From Pelagibacteraceae bacterium AG-464-P07 (GTDB lineage: Bacteria > Pseudomonadota > Alphaproteobacteria > Pelagibacterales > Pelagibacteraceae): a DNA stretch of 50,553 nucleotides. The stretch covers positions 1 to 50,553 of the forward strand of contig QCSA01000008.1 in the NCBI GenBank assembly GCA_003211695.1, written 5' to 3'. The notes under the pieces are model-generated. The model saw only the letters and a list, made by a program, of their open reading frames with translations. It searched no databases and was not told the DNA's origin. Shown here piece by piece: positions 1-6,820 of this stretch. Position numbers and translations under genes: made by a program. The stretch's first letter is position 1; each line of letters starts with the position of its first letter.

Positions 1-49
1 CTTTAATCCCTTAAAATCCTACAATTCTAAACGACTGACTCAACGTTAA

Positions 50-1375
50 TTAAATTGATTTAATAACATTAAACCTTAAATAAATTTTATCTAAATAACA
101 ATATAAGGACAAAGCTCTTAAGATCATAAATAGACATAGCGAAATCCAAATACCAGTGTTACCCAAAAGATCTACCAGTATTAGGGAGATGACTACATAT
201 GAGAATACTGAAAAAACCATTGCATTACGTAACTCTTTTGTCTGTGAGGCTCCAATAAATATTCCGTCGAACTGATAACAAAATGAAGAGATTAAAGGCA
301 TTATAATCAACCAAACTGCATAAGAAGAGCTAAGACTTTTGATGACCTCAATGTTAGACATCAATTGAATAGCAAAGTTATTAATTAAGAAATAAATAAT
401 TGAAATAATCAATCCAGTAATTGAGCTTAAAATAAAAGAATTTTTAACAATCTTTTTAAAAAGATTGATATCATTTTTTCCAAGAGAATAGCCAACCATT
501 CCCTCTGTAGAAAAAGCGTAGGCATCCAAAATAAAAGCAGATAGAAAAACTAAATTAATTAAAATAGCATTTGCTGCAATATACTCTTCACCAATTTGGC
601 TTCCGAGATAGGTAAACCATAAAAAGGAAAAAGTTAAAAGTATTGTTCTAATAAATATATTTAAATTAATATTAAATATGTTCTTAATTTTATTTATGTT
701 TATTAAATCATCAATCTTAATTTCAATCTTAGACATTCTTAGTAAATACCAAAAAGTATAAATTAAAAAAGATATTGATATTATTAGAGCTGAGAATAAA
801 GTTCCATAAGCAACACCTTTGATATTTAAATCAAATTTTGCAACAAAAATGATACTTAAAATTATATTTAATATAGAAAATAAACCTACCGCTAAACTTG
901 AAATCTTGGTCTTTTGTAAACCAATAAATAAACCTGTAATAATATATAATGTTAACTCACCTGGTGCTGACCAAATTCGAATTTGGAAATAATCTTTATA
1001 AAATTTTTCAGTTGTAACTGATAGATCAAAAATATTTAAGCTTAATCTAAAAATATAATTTTGAAGTGAAATTAATATTATGAAAATTGTTAATACAAAA
1101 ATTAGATTTCTTAAAACAATATTAAATATTTCTGAATAATCTTTCTTTCCATATGCTTGCGAGACTAAACCAACCGTACCCATTCTTAAGAAACCAAAAC
1201 TCCAAAAAATCATTGAAAATAAATTTGCTGCAACAGATGTTGCTGATAGATAAGATAAATTACCAAGATTACCCATTAAACCAGTGTCTATAATTCCAAC
1301 TAATGGAATTGCTAAGTTTGCAAAAAAAATAGGGATAGATAATTTTAAAATATATTTTATTGAAGGGTTTTGCAT
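50..1375 (-). CDS. MATE family efflux transporter (DinF-like)
   Basis: A 441-residue, very hydrophobic protein with about twelve predicted membrane segments, the usual size for multidrug and toxic compound extrusion (MATE) proteins. The N-terminus (IPIFFANLAIPLVGIIDTGL) fits the first helix of this family, and a repeated half starts near residue 230. MATE proteins export organic cations or drugs in exchange for H+ or Na+ across the inner membrane. The DinF-like assignment comes from the general pattern and is less certain than the family. The start is the ATG at 1375. The gene stands alone on the minus strand, with only decayed sequence upstream. The substrate cannot be read from the sequence. 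Confidence 0.88.
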   Translation of the reverse strand: MQNPSIKYILKLSIPIFFANLAIPLVGIIDTGLMGNLGNLSYLSATSVAANLFSMIFWSFGFLRMGTVGLVSQAYGKKDYSEIFNIVLRNLIFVLTIFIILISLQNYIFRLSLNIFDLSVTTEKFYKDYFQIRIWSAPGELTLYIITGLFIGLQKTKISSLAVGLFSILNIILSIIFVAKFDLNIKGVAYGTLFSALIISISFLIYTFWYLLRMSKIEIKIDDLININKIKNIFNINLNIFIRTILLTFSFLWFTYLGSQIGEEYIAANAILINLVFLSAFILDAYAFSTEGMVGYSLGKNDINLFKKIVKNSFILSSITGLIISIIYFLINNFAIQLMSNIEVIKSLSSSYAVWLIIMPLISSFCYQFDGIFIGASQTKELRNAMVFSVFSYVVISLILVDLLGNTGIWISLCLFMILRALSLYCYLDKIYLRFNVIKSI

Positions 1376-1418
1376 TTAAGTAAAATACTTCAATATATTA
1401 TTTGTAGAGTTTGTTTTT

Positions 1419-1571
1419 TTAATACAATCTTTCATTAGCATTTTCAGTAACTATGTATGTATCATCTAAATTCATGCCTAATTTACTGTCTGAATCCATA
1501 AATATCATGTGCATGAAGAACACATTACCAGGCTGAATGATGTAAGGGAATTGATCGATACCTTGATTAGA
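1419..1571 (-). pseudogene. C-terminal remnant of an M24 (Xaa-Pro peptidase/creatinase-type) protein
   Basis: On the minus strand a short open stretch ending at TAA (1419-1421) reads GIDQFPYIIQPGNVFFMHMI, then FMDSDSKLGMNLDDTYIVTE, ending ANERLY. This matches the last strand segments of pita-bread-fold M24 enzymes (PGNVF...M...D...G....ET.IVTE...E.L). A stop at 1572-1574 closes the frame upstream and no start codon with a plausible N-terminus exists. It is therefore a gene end left by deletion. Two intact M24 genes lie elsewhere in the window (7915-9132 and 42466-43635); the fragment resembles the second more in layout but is not a copy of it. Confidence 0.7.
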
Positions 1572-1615
1572 TTAGTAGGCGTGTTCCGTCTGCCGGGTGC
1601 AATTAACCAAGCACT

Positions 1616-1630
1616 CCGAAACTAGAGGTA
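1616..1630. repeat. Copy of a 15-bp leader motif (CCGAAACYAGAGGTA)
   Basis: CCGAAACTAGAGGTA occurs here, and with one substitution at 13599-13613, in both cases in non-coding sequence. It resembles the CGAAAC elements at 1821-1840 that precede a small-protein relic. Function unknown; it is listed because it recurs in non-coding sequence. Confidence 0.5.
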
Positions 1631-1673
1631 GGATACATGAAAAAATGGTACCTTAATTAAGAAAGGAATAATA

Positions 1674-1781
1674 ATGAAAGAATATTTTGAAAAAAAATTT
1701 GGTCAAGGAACAGCATTTGACCTTGATTATGGTAAATTGCTGATTGTTGCTTTATTGGTTTATATCGCATTTTTTAAATAA
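1674..1781 (+). CDS. Small membrane protein, 35 aa, unknown function
   Basis: The ATG at 1674 is preceded by a good ribosome-binding site (AAAGGA at 1662-1667, 6 nt spacing) and opens a 35-codon frame: MKEYFEKKFGQGTAFDLDYG followed by KLLIVALLVYIAFFK. The first half is charged and polar; the last 15 residues form a single hydrophobic helix ending in Lys, the layout of a small C-tail-anchored membrane protein. A seven-codon mini-frame (MKKWYLN) starts at 1638 just ahead. I do not recognise the family. The strong RBS and amphipathic design inside otherwise decayed sequence suggest it is real. It could be a chance frame. Confidence 0.5.
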   Translation: MKEYFEKKFGQGTAFDLDYGKLLIVALLVYIAFFK

Positions 1782-1782
1782 A

Positions 1783-1801
1783 GGAATCTTGGTTCTGGGT
1801 T
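1783..1801 (+). repeat. Partial signal-peptide cassette (relic)
   Basis: GGAATCTTGGTTCTGGGTT differs by one base from the core of the signal-peptide-coding cassette at 2109-2146. It lacks the ATGAAAAAGC start. It runs directly into a 23-bp block (1800-1822) identical to 6428-6450, so it is a truncated copy of the cassette-plus-leader arrangement found ahead of the intact small gene at 6497. Confidence 0.7.
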
Positions 1802-1822
1802 ATAGGATTATGTGGGATAACT
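1800..1822. repeat. 23-bp repeat shared with 6428-6450
   Basis: TTATAGGATTATGTGGGATA plus ACT is identical at 1800-1822 and 6428-6450. In both places it lies between a signal-peptide cassette and the leader of a 75-residue-type small gene (decayed at 1869, intact at 6497). This shows that the whole leader unit was duplicated, not just the coding part. Confidence 0.8.
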
Positions 1823-1868
1823 CGAAACATACCCGAAACAAAAGAGATAAAGCAGAGATTTGACTAGT

Positions 1869-1937
1869 ATGAACGAAGAAAAGTCGCGCCAGCTCTGGAA
1901 AATCATACAGGAAGCTGGCGATTATTTACTTGGTTAG
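1869..1937 (+). pseudogene. N-terminal stub of the 75-aa small protein (paralogue of 6497-6724)
   Basis: The frame reads MNEEKSRQLWKIIQEAGDYL-LG and then TAG at 1935-1937. It aligns with the first 22 residues of the intact protein at 6497 (MNKENASKLWKIIQEAGDYL), with 16 identities in the first 20. After the stop the similarity is lost. The upstream leader (CGAAACA elements, AGAGATAAA, CAG, ATTT, GAC, ATGAAC) also aligns with 6448-6500. The codons are richer in G and C than the neighbourhood. It is a disrupted duplicate. Confidence 0.75.
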
Positions 1938-2036
1938 CGGAACACCCTATCTGACATTATCCTGCAATAGTTATGCGGACAATTTAAAATTCATAAAAAA
2001 TTAATCGCATAAAGATTCAACAAAAACGTTCTTAAA
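1938..2036. other. Non-coding stretch, nothing recognised
   Basis: This is the end of the 733-bp gene-poor interval 1376-2108. Beyond the M24 relic, the small membrane frame, the cassette relic, the small-gene stub and the tandem motif at 2037-2068, I see no frame, tRNA or terminator. It is AT-rich with stops in all frames. Confidence 0.5.
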
Positions 2037-2068
2037 ACTAGATACAAACTAGATACAAAAGAGATAAA
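2037..2068. repeat. Tandem ACTAGATACA motif, 11-bp period, with AGAGATAAA tail
   Basis: ACTAGATACA occurs at 2037-2046 and again at 2048-2057, exactly one 11-bp period apart, followed by AAAGAGATAAA (2058-2068). The same arrangement is at 6448-6479. A diverged version (CGAAACA twice, then AAAGAGATAAA) is at 1821-1851. Here it lies about 40 bp upstream of the secreted-protein gene at 2109. One helical turn between copies would suit a DNA-binding protein, but it could also be a passive part of the mobile leader unit. Confidence 0.6.
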
Positions 2069-2108
2069 TCAAATGGTCAATTTCTATGCCTTTTGATAGC
2101 ATTCAATC

Positions 2109-2146
2109 ATGAAAAAGCTTTTAGGGATCTTGGTTCTGGGTTTGTT
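2109..2146 (+). repeat. Signal-peptide-coding cassette, copy 1 (reference)
   Basis: These 38 bp encode MKKLLGILVLGL plus two bases. They recur with one substitution at 2500-2537 and with two substitutions on the minus strand at 7593-7630. The first 27 bp are identical at 6403-6429. Shorter pieces are at 1783-1801 and 6794-6807 (minus strand). Synonymous positions are conserved too, so the likeness is at DNA level. Confidence 0.85.
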
Positions 2147-2477
2147 ATTTTGCAACACTGCATTTGCAAAACAAGTCACTCTTTCTTGCTCAAACATTAA
2201 AAAAGAATTGATATCAACACATTCAATTATAATTAGTGATAATGATAAAACTTTAATACTTGATGGTTTGGAAGCACATAAAATTATTAAGTGGAATAAA
2301 TATATTATTTTATTCGAAGCGACAGCAAAAACAAAACTCCAATTAGAAATAGAACAAACTGTTGAGGAAATTGTTGGGGAAATTGATGGAACACAAAATT
2401 TGAATAAATTAGATAGAGTAACGGGTTATTTTAATAATACTCATAAATGCACAGTGGTTGCGAGACAAAAATTTTAA
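2109..2477 (+). CDS. Small secreted protein with cassette-type signal peptide, unknown function
   Basis: A 122-residue protein starting with a clear Sec signal peptide, MKKLLGILVLGLLFCNTAFA, with predicted cleavage after residue 20. The mature part is about 100 residues, with Cys27 and Cys114 that could form a periplasmic disulfide. It has no membrane segment and no domain I recognise. The first 38 bases are nearly identical to cassettes at 2500 and (minus strand) 7630, although the mature proteins are unrelated. No close SD is obvious; the tandem motif 2037-2068 lies upstream. It is probably a periplasmic protein; nothing more specific can be supported. Confidence 0.7.
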   Translation: MKKLLGILVLGLLFCNTAFAKQVTLSCSNIKKELISTHSIIISDNDKTLILDGLEAHKIIKWNKYIILFEATAKTKLQLEIEQTVEEIVGEIDGTQNLNKLDRVTGYFNNTHKCTVVARQKF

Positions 2478-2499
2478 GAAAAACACAAAAGAAAATATA

Positions 2500-2589
2500 A
2501 TGAAAAAACTTTTAGGGATCTTGGTTCTGGGTTTGTTGTGGTGCAATACATTGATAGCTGTTCCATTTTTTGTCAGCGCTTTAAAATAA
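2500..2589 (+). CDS. Orphan signal peptide / 29-aa micro-ORF
   Basis: ATG at 2500 begins a 29-codon frame: MKKLLGILVLGLLWCNTLIA, then VPFFVSALK and TAA at 2587-2589. The first 38 bp differ from the cassette at 2109 by one base. After the signal peptide only nine codons remain, so this is either a cassette that has lost its mature domain or a tiny secreted or membrane peptide. It sits 22 bp after the stop of the 122-aa gene and just before the convergent end of the ABC permease gene. I favour a relic. Confidence 0.45.
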   Translation: MKKLLGILVLGLLWCNTLIAVPFFVSALK

Positions 2590-2599
2590 AGAATATAAG

Positions 2600-5137
2600 T
2601 TACTCATTCCTTATCAAAGGGTAAGCTTTAGGACTAAGATATTTCAGATTTGTTAAAATTATCAACAAAAGAGTTACAAGACCCGCTCCTAAAGAAACAC
2701 AAATAAATAAAGCAAAATCAAACTGCCATTGTAATTGAAATATATTTTCGATTACATATTTGGATGCAATTACAGCAAATAAAGTTGAGAACAAAATTAT
2801 AGATGTAAAGTTAATAATAAATTCTATAATTGATGAAAATATTATTTCTTTTTTAGAAAAACCCAAAATTTTAAAAACTAAATTTTGAAAAATTTTAATT
2901 TTTCCTTGAACAATAATTGCACTCGAAATTACAACCAAACCTATGATAACTGTAATAGTTGAAATTATAACAACTGCTATAAAAACTTTATTTAAAACGT
3001 CTGTTACTTTTGAAAGATAATCAGATATTTTAATTATTGATATGCTTGGGAACTGGTTTAAAAAATCAATTTCTTTAAAATTGTCTTTCTTATCGAATTT
3101 AACTGTCGATAAATATTCATGAGGAATAGTTTGAGCAAATTGAGGATTTAATAACATTGCAAAATTTATACTAAGATCTCGGTAGTCAACTAGTCTGAAG
3201 TTGATAACTTTTCCCTCTATTTCTCTTCCATAAATATTTAGAGTAAATGTGTCCCCTAATTTTATACCAAAATCTTTAGCAACTTTGCTATCTAAGGAAA
3301 TTTGCAATTGGTTAGGCTTAGTCAAATTCCACCACTCTCCCTCAACTAAAGGATTGTCTTTTGGAATACTTTCTGACCAAGAAACTCTTCGATCATTTCC
3401 AATTACCCAATGGCTGTCATTTGTTTGGTCAATATATGTATTAGGATCCACACCATTGATTTTAGCCAGTTTAGCAGAAACCATGGGCACAACTTCAATT
3501 TTTGATTTTTGATCAAAATTATAAATTATTTTCTGGAATTGATATTTTTGATCTTTTTGAATTCCAAGAAAAAAATAATCAGGTGCTAATTCTGGGATTG
3601 ATTTTGCTATCTCTCTTTTAAAGTTTGAGCCAACAAATGCTAAGGTTAACAATAAGGTTATACCCAATCCCAACGACATTACAGTAATAGGAGTAATACT
3701 TTTAGATTGAGTGATATTTTTAATCGCAACCTTTAAAGGAATTCCAAAATTAGAATTGTTTTTTTTAAGAAACAATATTGTAAGTCTTGATAAAAAGAAA
3801 AATACCATCAAACAAAAGAAGAAAGACGCAAAATAGAACAAGCTATAAATTGGTCTCGAGTATCCAAAAGAAAACAAACTTATTAACAATATAAGCAATA
3901 TTATACTTAAAATTATTGAAAATTTTGAATATCTGAATTGAAGGCTTTGAAAAATATTTCTAAATAAGCTTGAAGCCTTTATTTGGTCAATGGAATTTAC
4001 AGTCGGAATAGAAAAAATTCCAATAACTAATAAGCCTACTAAAAATATTTTTATGTAATTAATTAAAGAAAATTCTGCTTTAATACTTAATCCTAGTCCT
4101 TCAGAAATAAATTTATCGACAAAAGGTAGTAAAAAAAAGCTAAGTCCATATGAGAAAACAGATATAATGATAAGTAAGATTGCTAACTGAATATAATAAA
4201 TTATTTTTATATTTCCTGAAAAAATCCCTATTGCTTTTTGAATAGCTATTGATGAATTTTTTTGATTAATGAATGATAACAATGTATTCGCAATTCCAAT
4301 TCCAGCAATTAGCATAGCGCTTATTGATACTAAAGATAAAAATTGTGAAAAATTATCGATAATTCTTCTAAGACCCCCTGCTGAATTTCCTGGATACATA
4401 ATAGTTGCCCTTTTTTCATTTTTAAAAAGTTGTTCAACTTTTTGAGATCCTTCTAAGATGCTTAACGATTTATTAAATCTTGCTTTATATTCATAATTTA
4501 AAAAACTTCCTAAAGTTCTTAAATTTAAGGTATCTATGGTTTTTTTACCCGTTAATGCAAAATCTCCAAAGACAAATGCTCCACCAATATCTGGTACTGA
4601 CTTTACAAAACCTACAACTTTAAATTCTTTATCTTGAACTTTTACTGTATCATTTAATTCTAGGTTAAGATTTTTAAAAATATTTTCATTTACCAATATT
4701 GTATTATTAATTTTATTTAATTTATCTAATGCATCCTCTGGTTCGAAAATAACTTTGCCATACAAAGGATAATTTTCATCTACTGATTTAACTCTTGTAA
4801 ATGAAGACTTATTGTTGTCTTTATTTATAGTTGATATCATTGTGCTGAATTCAACCATCTGAGAGACAGTTGAAAACTCTTTTACTTCATTGACTAATTT
4901 AAGATTTCCTTCAACCCTGTTATAATCTATTTCGATATCACCTCCCAAGAGAAGTCTCGAATTATTATTTAATTCTGTTTCTAGACTATCCTCTACTGTT
5001 AAAATTGAACTCAAAATAAATAAGCTTATAAATAGAGTAACAATAATGCTTAAAATCTTTGAATAACTTCGAGACAAATCTCTTAAAGCATATTTAAAAT
5101 ATAATTTAAAATTAGCTAAATTATCCAATTCGACCAT
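2600..5137 (-). CDS. ybbP: FtsX-family ABC transporter permease (YbbP-like)
   Basis: An 845-residue permease with a large extracytoplasmic domain after the first membrane helix (residues about 40-260), several helices, a second FtsX-type core near residues 480-510, another large periplasmic domain, and a final three-helix FtsX unit near 720-835. This duplicated layout (about 800 residues) matches YbbP-type predicted exporters rather than the shorter LolC/LolE. It overlaps the ATPase gene by 17 bp, so the two are translationally coupled. The arrangement ATPase-permease divergent from a GDSL lysophospholipase equals ybbA-ybbP/tesA of E. coli. The transported substrate is unknown; a lipid or envelope role is inferred from the tesA neighbour. 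Confidence 0.82.
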   Translation of the reverse strand: MVELDNLANFKLYFKYALRDLSRSYSKILSIIVTLFISLFILSSILTVEDSLETELNNNSRLLLGGDIEIDYNRVEGNLKLVNEVKEFSTVSQMVEFSTMISTINKDNNKSSFTRVKSVDENYPLYGKVIFEPEDALDKLNKINNTILVNENIFKNLNLELNDTVKVQDKEFKVVGFVKSVPDIGGAFVFGDFALTGKKTIDTLNLRTLGSFLNYEYKARFNKSLSILEGSQKVEQLFKNEKRATIMYPGNSAGGLRRIIDNFSQFLSLVSISAMLIAGIGIANTLLSFINQKNSSIAIQKAIGIFSGNIKIIYYIQLAILLIIISVFSYGLSFFLLPFVDKFISEGLGLSIKAEFSLINYIKIFLVGLLVIGIFSIPTVNSIDQIKASSLFRNIFQSLQFRYSKFSIILSIILLILLISLFSFGYSRPIYSLFYFASFFFCLMVFFFLSRLTILFLKKNNSNFGIPLKVAIKNITQSKSITPITVMSLGLGITLLLTLAFVGSNFKREIAKSIPELAPDYFFLGIQKDQKYQFQKIIYNFDQKSKIEVVPMVSAKLAKINGVDPNTYIDQTNDSHWVIGNDRRVSWSESIPKDNPLVEGEWWNLTKPNQLQISLDSKVAKDFGIKLGDTFTLNIYGREIEGKVINFRLVDYRDLSINFAMLLNPQFAQTIPHEYLSTVKFDKKDNFKEIDFLNQFPSISIIKISDYLSKVTDVLNKVFIAVVIISTITVIIGLVVISSAIIVQGKIKIFQNLVFKILGFSKKEIIFSSIIEFIINFTSIILFSTLFAVIASKYVIENIFQLQWQFDFALFICVSLGAGLVTLLLIILTNLKYLSPKAYPLIRNE

Positions 5138-5786
5138 CTTTAATTATTATTTTCCTTTTTGTTTGATTTGCAAGATTGTTGTCATGGGTAACTATAATTA
5201 AGCTTGCTTTCTCTTCATTTACATAATCAAACAAAATTTTAGAGATTAAGTGTGAGTTTTCGCTATCTAAATTACCCGTTGGCTCATCAGCTAAAATCAA
5301 TTGGGGTTTCATAGCTATCGATCTTGCAATAGCCACTCTTTGCTGCTCACCACCAGATAATTGGCTCGGTAAATTATTTAATCTTTGATCTAATCCAAAT
5401 CTATCTAGTATTTCTTTAGCTTTTTGTTCAGGGTTTTGCATTTTATTAATTTCTAGGGTTAAACTTACATTTTCTAGAGCTGTATAATTGGGTATTAAAT
5501 AATATGATTGAAAAACAATACCTATATTTTTTCTTCTTATCTCAGAAATTTGATCCTCTTTTAAATTTGAAATTTCAAATTCTTTAAATTGAATTTTTCC
5601 AGATGATGCTTTTTCCAATCCACCAATTAACATTATAAGACTAGTTTTGCCAGAACCACTCTCTCCTACGATTGATATAGTTTCTGTATAATCAACTTCG
5701 AAGCTTACATCTTGTAAAACATTTATAAGATTGTTATCTGTATTATAACTTAAATTAACCCTAGAAAGTTTAAGTAATTTGTTCAT
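5121..5786 (-). CDS. ybbA: ABC transporter ATP-binding protein (YbbA/LolD-like)
   Basis: A 221-residue ATPase from MNKLLKLSRVNLSYN. It has Walker A GESGSGKTS, Q-loop VFQSYYLIPN, signature LSGGEQQRVAIARS, Walker B LILADEPTGNLD and the switch His in VTHD, the MacB/LolD pattern. I chose the ATG at 5786 rather than an upstream ATG at 5903: the extra 39 residues would have no family counterpart and would lie inside the divergent tesA coding region. With this choice the two start codons overlap on opposite strands (CATG at 5784-5787). It powers the permease at 2600-5137. Confidence 0.88.
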   Translation of the reverse strand: MNKLLKLSRVNLSYNTDNNLINVLQDVSFEVDYTETISIVGESGSGKTSLIMLIGGLEKASSGKIQFKEFEISNLKEDQISEIRRKNIGIVFQSYYLIPNYTALENVSLTLEINKMQNPEQKAKEILDRFGLDQRLNNLPSQLSGGEQQRVAIARSIAMKPQLILADEPTGNLDSENSHLISKILFDYVNEEKASLIIVTHDNNLANQTKRKIIIKDGRIG

Positions 5787-6396
5787 GTATAAAAATTGTA
5801 TTATTAAAATAATTTTATTTTGTCTAGCGACATCTAGTGTTAATGCAGAAAATAAAATTGTTTTATTTGGAGACAGCCTTATGGCTGGATATGGGTTGAG
5901 CAAAGAATATCATTTATCAAGTATTTTAGAAAATAACCTAATAAACAAGGGGTACAAGGTAAAGGTTGTGAATGCTGGTGTTTCTGGAGATACATCCGCA
6001 GGGGGATTGAATAGAATTAGTTGGACCTTATCAGAAAAAGATACCGATTTTTTGATTTTAGGGTTAGGTGCAAATGATATGCTGAGAGGTATTCAACCGA
6101 AAGAAACTAAAAACAACTTGGACAAAATTATAAAACTAACTCTTAATAAAAATATTAAAATAATTTTGGCAGGTATGATTGCACCTAATTCATATGGGCA
6201 AAACTACAAAAAAAAATTTGACGAATTATATAAATCTTTATCAGATAAATATAACTTAAGTTTCATTCCTTTTTTGCTAGAGGGAGTTGCTTTAAATCCA
6301 GACTTAAATCTTGAAGATGGAATGCATCCCAATCAAGAAGGTGTAAAAATAATTAGTAATACGATAGAAGAAAAAATTATTGCATTATTAAATTAA
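5785..6396 (+). CDS. tesA: GDSL (SGNH) lysophospholipase L1 / acyl-CoA thioesterase I
   Basis: A periplasmic SGNH hydrolase of 203 residues with an N-terminal signal peptide (MYKNCIIKIILFCLATSSVNA). Block I is FGDSLMAGYGL with catalytic Ser31, block II includes VSGDTSAGGL, block III is LGANDML, and block V is DGMHPNQEG with the Asp/His of the triad. E. coli TesA is about 208 residues, so the length fits. The start is the ATG at 5785; a TTG two codons upstream is possible but adds nothing. It diverges from the ybbA-ybbP pair with overlapping start codons, so its promoter must lie inside the ATPase gene. It probably hydrolyses lysophospholipids or acyl thioesters in the periplasm. Confidence 0.9.
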   Translation: MYKNCIIKIILFCLATSSVNAENKIVLFGDSLMAGYGLSKEYHLSSILENNLINKGYKVKVVNAGVSGDTSAGGLNRISWTLSEKDTDFLILGLGANDMLRGIQPKETKNNLDKIIKLTLNKNIKIILAGMIAPNSYGQNYKKKFDELYKSLSDKYNLSFIPFLLEGVALNPDLNLEDGMHPNQEGVKIISNTIEEKIIALLN

Positions 6397-6402
6397 AGTA
6401 AA

Positions 6403-6519
6403 ATGAAAAAGCTTTTAGGGATCTTGGTTATAGGATTATGTGGGATAACTAGATACAGACTAGATACAGGAGAGATAAAACAGGATTTAGACAGGCATGA
6501 ACAAAGAAAACGCAAGTAA
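6403..6519 (+). pseudogene. Cassette relic read as a 38-aa frame
   Basis: ATG at 6403 opens MKKLLGILVIGLCGITRYRL, then DTGEIKQDLDRHEQRKRK and TAA at 6517-6519. The first nine codons are identical in DNA to the cassette at 2109. The rest is simply the translated leader (23-bp repeat and tandem motif) of the next gene, whose start it overlaps by 23 bp. The hydrophobic core is cut short, so it is unlikely to work as a signal peptide. It might act as an upstream frame affecting translation of the gene at 6497. Confidence 0.5.
6448..6479. repeat. Tandem ACTAGATACA motif, second copy
   Basis: ACTAGATACA at 6448-6457 and 6459-6468 (11-bp period), then AGAGATAAA at 6471-6479, immediately upstream of the small gene at 6497. 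It matches 2037-2068 and, in diverged form, 1821-1851. Confidence 0.6.
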
Positions 6520-6724
6520 ACTATGGAAAATTATTCAGGAAGCTGGTGATTATTTACAGGGACAACTGCCGGATCATCCTAATCATCCCAAAGGGAGAAA
6601 TCCCTACGCACATGTAGCGATATGTGTGAAATCAAAATTTGAGAAATCTTATAAGGATATTCCAGACGAGAAATTCACAGAAGTTGTTGAGTACATTGAC
6701 TTTTTGAAGAAGAACCCAAGCTGA
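6497..6724 (+). CDS. Conserved-looking small cytosolic protein, 75 aa, unknown function
   Basis: The protein begins MNKENASKLWKIIQEAGDYL and ends EVVEYIDFLKKNPS. It has no signal peptide or membrane segment, an amphipathic helical N-terminus, a Pro/His/Asn-rich middle (QLPDHPNHPKGRNPYAH) and a helical C-terminus. Two broken relatives flank it: an N-terminal stub at 1869 and a C-terminal stub at 7816 (26 of 32 residues identical). Three versions in 6 kb point to a repeatedly duplicated or exchanged family. The middle section is more GC-rich than the surroundings. I do not recognise a named domain. Confidence 0.7.
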   Translation: MNKENASKLWKIIQEAGDYLQGQLPDHPNHPKGRNPYAHVAICVKSKFEKSYKDIPDEKFTEVVEYIDFLKKNPS

Positions 6725-6744
6725 CCCGAGGAACATTTAGATAA

Positions 6745-6773
6745 CCACCCAGAAATGTTGACAGTTTGTTGAC
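6745..6773. repeat. 29-bp direct repeat, left copy
   Basis: CCACCCAGAAATGTTGACAG plus TTTGTTGAC occurs here and, identically and in the same orientation, at 7664-7692. The pair flanks the secreted hydrolase gene 6821-7630. It contains an internal 11-bp tandem repeat (GTTGACAGTTT). No transposase, integrase or tRNA is nearby. Confidence 0.85.
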
Positions 6774-6793
6774 GGCCTGTAGGATTTTATAGG

Positions 6794-6807
6794 AAAAGCT
6801 TTTTCAT
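6794..6807 (-). repeat. Fragment of the signal-peptide cassette
   Basis: On the minus strand ATGAAAAAGCTTTT matches the first 14 bases of the cassette, then a stop follows (MKKLFL, then TAA). It lies just past the stop codon of the hydrolase gene. Short, but the match includes the unusual AAGCTTTT core. Confidence 0.5.
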
Positions 6808-6820
6808 CATTTACCTTCTT

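Noticed and set aside
1376-2108. tRNA or small RNA gene in the long gap
   Set aside because: I looked for cloverleaf arms and TTCRA loops on both strands and found none; the stretch is explained by relics and repeats.
3249-3512. 87-codon plus-strand frame inside the ABC permease gene
   Set aside because: Antisense to a well-supported permease domain, no SD and no recognisable domain; a shadow of the real gene. The same holds for the other frames antisense to clear genes.
5787-5903. N-terminal extension of the ABC ATPase (start at 5903)
   Set aside because: The extra 39 residues precede the normal family start, have no domain support and lie antisense to the signal peptide and GDSL motif of tesA.
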